The notes under the pieces: generated by a model | Told to the model about the DNA's origin: nothing | The model's database searches: none | What the model saw: only the letters and a program-made list of their open reading frames with translations | NCBI GenBank assembly: GCA_949289925.1 | Contig: CASEPW010000106.1 | Span: 1 to 5,265 of the forward strand | DNA: 5,265 nt | Source of the DNA: an uncultured Mycoplasmataceae bacterium | GTDB lineage: Bacteria > Bacillota_I > Bacilli_A > Mycoplasmatales > Mycoplasmoidaceae | Direction of reading: 5' to 3' | Made by a program: the position numbers and the translations under genes | In this document: piece by piece, positions 1 through 5,265 of the stretch | Layout of the letters: each line of letters opens with the position of its first letter | Numbering within the stretch: position 1 is the first letter of the stretch

Positions 1-434
1 AATATATAGGCAATCCACCTCCTAGTGGATTTTTAAAACATGGAATCATATATTTACTGATTCCTAGAATATTAAAAGAATCAATAAAAACACCATTGTA
101 TATCATATTATTATTTTCCATAATATTAGCTTTGAAAACTCAATATCTTAATTTATTAAATATTGCAAGAAACAAATGAGGTAAGAAAAAATCAAAATAT
201 TCTAAATCTGAATATTTATTTTATAAAACAATTAAAAAAAATATTTATGATAATGATGCTAGAAATATATTAATTTTATTAAATAAGCATAATGAACTCT
301 CAATTGAAGAGATCAATATTATTATGCATATAAAATGCAATAAAAAAATTCAAGAAATGTTATGTAATGATTTAATAATACATAATATAAAAAATAATAA
401 ATATAAAATTAATGAAAAAATCATAAAATATTAA
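1..434 (+). CDS. Partial membrane protein with possible C-terminal winged helix (3' end only)
   Basis: The gene enters from the left edge already in frame (first full codon at 3) and ends at TAA 432-434, giving 143 visible residues. This is the only + frame open here, and it needs TGA at 177-179 read as Trp. Visible residues 10-50 are hydrophobic; roughly 31-47 look like one membrane helix, preceded by a Pro-rich GNPPPSG stretch. A Lys-rich segment (about 60-80) follows, probably cytosolic. The last 60 residues (about 86-143) alternate helical stretches with an Asn/Lys-rich turn (NNKYKIN), which resembles a winged-helix fold; this is inference from pattern only. I do not recognise the family and give no function. 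The S1-domain gene follows after 22 bases on the same strand. That the frame is coding is fairly sure; the fold is a guess. Confidence 0.72.
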
Positions 435-440
435 GTAATA

Positions 441-446
441 TATAAT
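441..446 (+). promoter_or_regulatory. Possible -10 box (TATAAT) before the S1-domain gene
   Basis: A perfect TATAAT lies 10 bases before the ATG at 457, in the 22-base gap after the upstream stop. Initiation about 7 bases downstream would leave a leader of only a few bases. No good -35 box is seen at normal spacing. Such matches are common by chance in DNA this AT-rich, so the call is weak. Confidence 0.3.
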
Positions 447-456
447 AGAGTAAATT

Positions 457-795
457 ATGATTAAAAAAAATGTAATCGTTAATGCTAAATTTGTTAGTTA
501 TAACGATAATGTGTTAAAAGTAGAGTTTGATAGTGGAAAAATTGGGTATTGTGATAGAAAACAAATATCAGATTTTGAAATTAAAGATATAGTAGGTTAT
601 TTTACTAAATTTGAATTATATAAATTCAAAATAATAAAAGAAAATGATGATGGTTCATATGTTTTATCTTATAAATATGCACATCCAAATTTAGTAAAAT
701 ATAAAAAGACAATTATCCCAACTTCAAAACATTTTTCTACTTTAAAAAAATATGTTAATCAATTATTAAGCGATTATGAAGAAAATGAAAAATAA
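457..795 (+). CDS. Small S1-domain RNA-binding protein (YugI/CvfD/general stress protein 13-like)
   Basis: The product is 112 residues and is mostly one S1 (OB-fold) domain, about residues 5-72. The pattern seen is an opening strand (VNAKFVSYNDN), a strand ending in Gly (VEFDSGKIGYCD), a Gln-Ile-Ser turn, and the typical closing strands (YKFKIIKENDDGSYVLSYK). The C-terminal tail (HFSTLKKYVNQLL) resembles the short helix that follows the S1 domain in Firmicutes YugI/CvfD, proteins known to bind RNA or ribosomes and to affect post-transcriptional control. Binding to RNA in the cytoplasm is therefore likely; the exact target is unknown. There is no strong Shine-Dalgarno; AGAG at 447-450 is the nearest purine run. 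The 3' end overlaps coaD, so the two are probably cotranscribed and translationally coupled. The S1 fold is fairly sure, the subfamily less so. Confidence 0.8.
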   Translation: MIKKNVIVNAKFVSYNDNVLKVEFDSGKIGYCDRKQISDFEIKDIVGYFTKFELYKFKIIKENDDGSYVLSYKYAHPNLVKYKKTIIPTSKHFSTLKKYVNQLLSDYEENEK

Positions 796-1174
796 AATTG
801 CCTTTCCAGGTTCATTTGATTTTATACACGAAGGACACATCTATTTGATAAATAGTCAAATTGATAATTATGATGTTTTATATATTGTAATTAGTAATAA
901 CCCTGAAAAACACCATTCATCTCTTATGATTAGAAAAATTTTAATTATTTTATCACTTCTTAAACATAAAATAGATTTTAAAAAAATTAAAATTATTAAA
1001 AATAGAGGTTTAACAGTGGATATTTTAAATAAATTTAATATTGATACAATTTTAAGAGGATACCGTGACCTAAATGACTATGTATATGAAAATCAACTTT
1101 ATGAAAAATATCTATTATATAAACCTGAATTAAAAAGAATATTAGTAAAATCTAGTGATGAATTAAAAAATTAG
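785..1174 (+). CDS. coaD: Phosphopantetheine adenylyltransferase (CoaD), 3' end apparently truncated or frameshifted
   Basis: CoaD joins ATP and 4'-phosphopantetheine to make dephospho-CoA, the next-to-last step of coenzyme A synthesis, in the cytoplasm. From ATG 785 the product is 129 residues. It has the nucleotidyltransferase signature at residues 8-19 (PGSFDFIHEGH; an HxGH motif), the SNNPEKH loop, a conserved Arg in MIRKI, and the family block TILRGYRDLNDYVYENQ with its RG and YE residues. I chose ATG 785 because it leaves seven residues before PGSFD, as in known CoaD proteins; ATG 776 in the same frame would add three. Either start overlaps the S1 gene (by 11 or 20 bases). The protein stops at TAG 1172-1174, just where the family has its ATP-binding (I)SSxxxR motif. 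IRSSTLKK is encoded immediately after, in the +1 frame (1170-1196). Usual bacterial length is about 160 residues. Identity is sure; integrity of the end is not. Confidence 0.9.
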   Translation: MKNKIAFPGSFDFIHEGHIYLINSQIDNYDVLYIVISNNPEKHHSSLMIRKILIILSLLKHKIDFKKIKIIKNRGLTVDILNKFNIDTILRGYRDLNDYVYENQLYEKYLLYKPELKRILVKSSDELKN

Positions 1175-1184
1175 ATCATCAACT

Positions 1185-3455
1185 CTAAAGAAATAACAAA
1201 ATACATGATGTTATTAAAAATAATATACTGATAATAGATATAACAATATATATTTTTTTAAATTTAATGTAATAAATAATAGTTTCGCTTATTCCCTTAT
1301 TTTGCATTTTTATTCTAAATGAATGTATTAAAATCAAAATAAAAATACAAGAAAGAGAAAGTAATACAAAAATTAATGATATACAATTATTTGGATTATT
1401 AATAATTTGATAAATAGAAGCTATTATTAAAAATGTTACTAATGAAGTCAAATAAGTAAAACCAAAAATAATTCCCATACTAATAAATACATATTTTCAA
1501 CCTATTTCTTTTTTCATAACAATTAATGTGGCTAAACATGGTGTATAAAAAGTGAACATTATTAAAAATGATATGATTGTTGCTATTGGATAATTACTAT
1601 TAAATAAAATATTTTTAAATGCCTCTCCATTTCCAAATAATGTTTCTAATGTGCTTGCTGCAGCTTCTTTTGCAGGAAATGCTGATAATAATGATACAGA
1701 TCATTGATATTCAAACCCTAATCCGATTGGATATAAAATAAATTTAATTGGATAAGATAAATAATATAGAAATGAATGTGTAACATAATTTTTTTGATTT
1801 AAATCTAATATAAAATTTTTATTTGGTCCTGTGGCCATCAATAATCATACTATAAGATTTAAAATACCTACAATTAGAATTGTTCTTTTCAAAAAACTAT
1901 AAACTTCAATAAATGTTTTTTTAATAAGTACTGTAATGTCAAGTGTTCTTCACCTAGGAATTTGACTGATAAATAATGATGTCGAATGTCTAAAAATTGT
2001 TTTTGAAAAAACACCACTCATCATAATAGCTACAAAAATTGAAATAGCGGTAATTAAAAATGATAAAATTCACCCTCATTCATGACTAATTATTGATTCA
2101 GAAATAAAACCATAAACAACAACTCTAGCACTACATGATACTAGTGAAGAAATCATTACAGAAACTATTCTTTCTTTGGTATTATTAATATTTCTTGATA
2201 ATAAAATTCCTGGTATATTACAACCTACTCCTGTAATGATATTAACTAATGCTCTACCATTTAAACCAAAGCGTTTTAATGAATTATCAAAAACAATTGA
2301 TAATCTAGATAAAATTCCAATTTGCTCAATTACACTTATACATACAAACAAAATAATAATTCATGGTAAAAAACCTAAGACTGTAAATATTCCTCCAAGA
2401 ATACCTTCAGTCACAAATCCCGATAACCAAGTAGAGGTTAAATTGTTTTTGTCAATTGCATTAGCAATAATTTCTTGCAATTTACCTAATGCATTAGTGG
2501 AAAATTGATCTTGTATCCATCCACCTGTATATTGATAAAAAGTAATAAAATATATTAAACACATCAAAAGAATAAAACCAGGAATAGCTACTCATGGTTT
2601 TAGAAAGAAATTATCAATCTTTTTAAATTTTTGATAATAAGATATAGCAGAAGTATTATTTGAAACATGATTTTTATATTTAATTAATGAATTAATAAAA
2701 CTCATTCTTGTTTCTTCAATACTATTGATATCCTCATCATTAATATTAAATTCTTTTTTTTGATTTTCAAATTCTTCTAATGCTTGATATTTTTCTAAAA
2801 GTTCAATTGCATACTTTTTGTTTTGTAAAGCTTCAAGATAAATAAATCTACGTGAAATATTTTGTTTACTTATAAGTTTATTAATTGCTAATAAAAAATT
2901 TTCAATTTTTTGATTATATATAATTAATAATTTATTACTTATTGATCTTTTTTTAATGGATGCAATTACTGCACTAATATTTTGATTTTTTTTAGCAGAA
3001 ATTGATATAACAGGAACTTTTAATTTTAATTCTAAATGTTGATAACTAATTTTATTGTCTTTAACTTCATCTTCCATATTAACTACTAAACTCTTTAAAA
3101 TACCAGCTTCCCCTAATCTAATAGTTAACATTAAATCTCTATGGATTGATAATGCAGAAATAACATTGATTGCTCCACTATAATGTTGCGATAAAATATA
3201 ATCAATTGTTATTTCTTCATCAAATCCTGTACTTGAAAACGTTGTTACTCCAGGTAAATCAATAATCTCAGTAGTTTTATCCCCTCTTAGATTGCCTTGA
3301 TTTACTGCAGTTGTAAATCTATCAAAATTTGAAACTGAAGAAACTTTTCAAGTTAATTTATTAAATAATGTAGATTTTCCTACATTAGGTGGTCCTAAAA
3401 GAATAAACTTATCTTTTGTTTTAGTGTTTGGATATAAATATTGCTTTAAATTCAT
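1185..3455 (-). CDS. feoB: Ferrous iron transporter FeoB (GTPase-coupled membrane permease)
   Basis: FeoB carries Fe2+ across the cytoplasmic membrane and has an N-terminal cytosolic GTPase domain. One frame runs from ATG 3455 to TAG 1187-1185 (756 residues, normal for the family) with nine TGA codons read as Trp (residues 36, 288, 365, 460, 462, 502, 537, 585, 653). G-domain motifs: G1 GPPNVGKS (21-28), G3 DLPG (66-69), G4 NMED (126-129), G5 SAK (153-155). A charged helical region follows (about 170-285), matching the GDI/helical domain. The membrane core starts near 288 and holds the family motifs GCNIPG (411-416, pore Cys), SCSAR (440-444), AFPAKE (592-597) and TPCLAT (638-643), then further hydrophobic segments to the end. 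Switch I differs from the usual PGVTVE form. The start lies 2 bases after the feoA stop, with no strong Shine-Dalgarno, so translation is probably coupled. The 3' end faces coaD, 10 bases away. Identity is very sure. Confidence 0.97.
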
Positions 3456-3457
3456 AA

Positions 3458-3697
3458 TTAGTCTAAAATTGTTACTTTAATGTTTTTAGCATCAGATACT
3501 CTTATTGCATACTGTATATTATCTACAATGACACTAATGATATTATTGGAATTATTATCACAAACATAAATTTGGTTGCCTGGATAAATACCAATATTCT
3601 TGAATTGATCTATATAATTTTGGTTTGAAAAATTAACTGAATCAATTTGTAAATTCTTATTTTTTAATACTGGAGTTAATTCTATTGATTGACTCAT
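3458..3697 (-). CDS. feoA: FeoA-like small SH3-fold protein
   Basis: The product is 79 residues, the usual size for FeoA, a cytosolic SH3-like protein that works with FeoB in Fe2+ uptake. Its pattern fits the family: a central FKNIGIYPGNQIYV segment (residues 32-45; the L-x-x-x-G-x-x-P-G turn followed by a strand), then a strand (IISVIVD), the YAIR strand and a closing IKVTILD strand at the C-terminus. It ends 2 bases before the feoB start, which is the standard feoA-feoB order and strongly supports the name. There is no Shine-Dalgarno sequence before ATG 3697. The nearest - strand TATAAT (3710-3705) is so close that the mRNA would be nearly leaderless. Similarity by sequence alone is moderate; context makes it firm. 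Confidence 0.88.
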   Translation of the reverse strand: MSQSIELTPVLKNKNLQIDSVNFSNQNYIDQFKNIGIYPGNQIYVCDNNSNNIISVIVDNIQYAIRVSDAKNIKVTILD

Positions 3698-3701
3698 TTA
3701 G

Positions 3702-3717
3702 TTTATTATATAATAAA
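3702..3717. promoter_or_regulatory. 16-base AT palindrome with divergent -10 boxes between feoA and the HAD gene
   Basis: The sequence TTTATTATATAATAAA is a perfect inverted repeat in the 41-base gap between two divergent genes. It holds TATAAT on the + strand (3709-3714) and on the - strand (3710-3705). For the + promoter, TTGATT at 3685-3690 is a plausible -35 box with an 18-base spacer, inside the start of feoA. For the - promoter no good -35 box is seen. Either the two promoters share this core, so their polymerases compete, or the palindrome is also an operator, perhaps for an iron-responsive repressor; the latter is speculation. AT richness makes chance palindromes fairly common. Confidence 0.5.
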
Positions 3718-3738
3718 AATGTTAAATTAGGTAATAAA

Positions 3739-4572
3739 ATGAAAAAACTTTTTCTATTTGATGTTGATGGTACATTAGCTAATTCAAATCGTGATATTTT
3801 ACCCTCTACCATTAAGGCAATTAATGCTGCTATTGAAAAAGGGCATATTGTAGGAATAGTTACTGGGAGAAATTTTTGCCAACTTGATGAAGTGTTTGCA
3901 GTATTACCAAATATTAAAATTGCAGCATCTATTAATGGTGGAATAATTACTGATTTACAAAATAATAAACAATATATTTATTGCAAACCTATAGACAGAG
4001 AAATAATTCAATATTTTATAAAAACAGCAAAAGAGATTAAGAGAGAGTTTCAATGTTCTAATCAAAATGTTTTTTACCGTGTATATTTTGGAGACAACCC
4101 TAAAACAGATATATCTGATCCTATCTTCTTTAAAGGTGGAACAAAAAATTTAGTTTATGATCAATGAAGTCAAATTGAAAATAAAGTAAATAACATGGAT
4201 ATTTTTCATTTAGCAATAAAATGTGAGCCTATAATTTTGGAAAAAATTCTTCCAGTTATTAAAAGTAAATTTGAACATTTAAAAATAGTTCATATAGGTG
4301 ATGCATCAAATTGCTATATCGAATGCGATGATATCAACATTAATAAATCTTTTGCTATAAAAAGAATTCAAGAACTTGTTGGTATAAGCAATCAGGATAC
4401 ATATTACTTTGGAGACTCAGGAAATGATATTGCAGCTTTTAAATATGTTCATAACCCAATTGTTATGGGAAATGCAAAAGACAATATAAAAATGTATGGA
4501 AAATATATCATTGGTCCAAATGATACAAATGCAATTTATGATTTTATAATGGGAATTATTAATTATGAATAA
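3739..4572 (+). CDS. Cof-type HAD-IIB phosphatase
   Basis: The product is 277 residues, typical for the Cof subfamily of haloacid dehalogenase hydrolases, which remove phosphate from sugar phosphates, nucleotides or similar small molecules in the cytoplasm using Mg2+. All four catalytic motifs are seen: motif I DVDGTL (residues 8-13, nucleophile Asp8 and acid/base Asp10), motif II VTGR (41-44, Thr42), motif III Lys203 in NKSFAIKRI, and motif IV GDSGND (225-230, metal-binding Asp226 and Asp230). The IIB cap lies between motifs II and III. One TGA (4165-4167) is read as Trp143; without this the gene would look split. I chose ATG 3739 because it places motif I at residue 8, as is usual; an upstream TTG at 3685 would overlap feoA. 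A weak AGG at 3729-3731 may serve as ribosome site. It overlaps rpe by 8 bases, which hints at a sugar-phosphate substrate, but the actual substrate cannot be read from sequence. Confidence 0.93.
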
Positions 4573-5248
4573 AAAAGTTGTTCTTGAACCATCATTTTTA
4601 GCTTTTGATCAATATAACTATTTATCACAACTAGATGAATTAAAAAAAATTGGAATTACCTCAATTCATTTTGATGTAATGGATGGAAAGTTTGTTGAAA
4701 ATGTCGCACCATTCAGATTAGATTGTATTGAAGATATAATAAAAATGAACTTTGAAATTACAGTTCATATAATGTGTTATGATTTTTTAAAATATGCAAA
4801 CTATTTTAAAAATTTGCCAATAAAAGCCATAACATTTCAATGTGAAGCAATTAGAAACAATGAAGATGAATTATTAGAATCTTTTGAAATTTTGAAAAAA
4901 AACAACATACTAGTAGGTATAGCCATTAATCCAGAAACAAATATCAATAAAATTATAAAATTAATTGAATTATCAGATATTGTAACTATTATGTCTGTAG
5001 TCGCTGGAAAGGGTGGACAAAAATTTATGCCAATTGCATTAGAAAATTTAAAGTTAATAAATGAAATTAAAAAAGAAAAAGCATTAATTGTGCAAATTGA
5101 TGGTGGTGTAAATTTAGAAAATATAGACTTATATATAAATGATGTTGATCGTATTGTGTCTGGTTCGTCATTTATGAGCAACAAAAATAATATGTTAAAT
5201 TTTATTAAAAAAATTAATTTTTTTTGTTATTGGAAAGATAAAATTTAA
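4565..5248 (+). CDS. rpe: Ribulose-phosphate 3-epimerase
   Basis: Rpe interconverts ribulose 5-phosphate and xylulose 5-phosphate in the non-oxidative pentose phosphate pathway. The 227-residue product is the usual length and forms a TIM barrel. Seen motifs: PSFL (residues 9-12, Ser10), HFDVMDGKFVEN (35-46, metal-binding His35 and Asp37), VHIM (67-70, metal-binding His68 and Met70), MSVVAGKGGQKF (143-154, Met143 and the phosphate-loop glycines), IDGGVN (catalytic Asp179) and the second phosphate loop VSGSSF near residue 200. All metal and catalytic residues are present. One oddity is VVA before the GKGGQ loop, where relatives usually have (N/E)P before the Gly. The start ATG 4565 overlaps the end of the HAD gene (ATGAATAA), indicating coupled translation in one operon. 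There is no TGA Trp codon; its single Trp is TGG. Confidence 0.95.
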   Translation: MNKKVVLEPSFLAFDQYNYLSQLDELKKIGITSIHFDVMDGKFVENVAPFRLDCIEDIIKMNFEITVHIMCYDFLKYANYFKNLPIKAITFQCEAIRNNEDELLESFEILKKNNILVGIAINPETNINKIIKLIELSDIVTIMSVVAGKGGQKFMPIALENLKLINEIKKEKALIVQIDGGVNLENIDLYINDVDRIVSGSSFMSNKNNMLNFIKKINFFCYWKDKI

Positions 5249-5265
5249 CAGTTTTTATAACTACA

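Noticed and set aside
1163..1176. Programmed -1 frameshift at A-AAA-AAT in coaD
   Set aside because: The heptamer fits a slippery site, but a -1 shift yields LDHQL and a stop, not the conserved SS motif; the useful shift is +1.
2176..2508. Open + frame of 110 codons opposite feoB
   Set aside because: It is antisense to the conserved membrane core of feoB, shows no family pattern and is Pro/Ile/Asn-rich as expected from a reverse reading of membrane codons.
1185..3131. Four separate - strand genes in place of one feoB
   Set aside because: All pieces share one frame and are separated only by TGA codons; read as Trp they form one full FeoB with motifs in the right order.
4195..4572. Separate downstream gene for the second half of the HAD phosphatase
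   Set aside because: The break is a single TGA (4165-4167) in the same frame; motifs I-II and III-IV belong to one enzyme.
4837..5184. Open - frame of 115 codons opposite rpe
   Set aside because: It lies entirely within rpe, whose catalytic motifs are all intact; the reverse translation has no recognisable domain.
1..5265. tRNA, rRNA, riboswitch, CRISPR, insertion sequence or attachment site
   Set aside because: Protein genes fill nearly the whole window, the gaps are about 40 bases or less, and no cloverleaf, repeat-spacer pattern, transposase or terminal repeats were seen.

Overview
The window reads as part of a very AT-rich bacterial genome of the Mollicutes type (Mycoplasma, Spiroplasma, Entomoplasma and relatives). 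The best evidence is the genetic code. UGA must be read as tryptophan to keep three genes intact: nine times in feoB, once in the HAD phosphatase and once in the partial gene at the left edge. Genes are tightly packed, several overlap, and Shine-Dalgarno sequences are weak or absent. I cannot name the species.

Left block, + strand (1-1174): the 3' end of an unrecognised membrane protein with a possible winged-helix C-terminus, a small S1-domain RNA-binding protein of the YugI/CvfD type, and coaD (phosphopantetheine adenylyltransferase, coenzyme A synthesis), which overlaps the S1 gene. The end of coaD looks broken or frameshifted. The conserved Ser-Ser motif of the family lies just beyond the stop codon in another reading frame, after a run of six A.

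Middle block, - strand (3697-1185): feoA followed after 2 bases by feoB, a complete ferrous iron uptake operon. FeoB is a full-length 756-residue protein with its G domain, helical domain and membrane core. It converges on coaD with only 10 bases between the two stop codons, and I see no terminator hairpin there.

Right block, + strand (3739-5248): a Cof-type HAD sugar-phosphate phosphatase that overlaps rpe (ribulose-phosphate 3-epimerase) by 8 bases, so the two probably form one carbohydrate-phosphate transcription unit. It diverges from feoAB across a 41-base gap holding a perfect 16-base AT palindrome, which contains a consensus -10 box in each direction.

There are no RNA genes, insertion sequences, CRISPR arrays or long repeats that I can support. 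No gene-free stretch exceeds about 40 bases. The content is mostly core metabolism and iron uptake. I did not find a convincing new system; the most useful observations are the coaD 3' end and the shared divergent promoter region.
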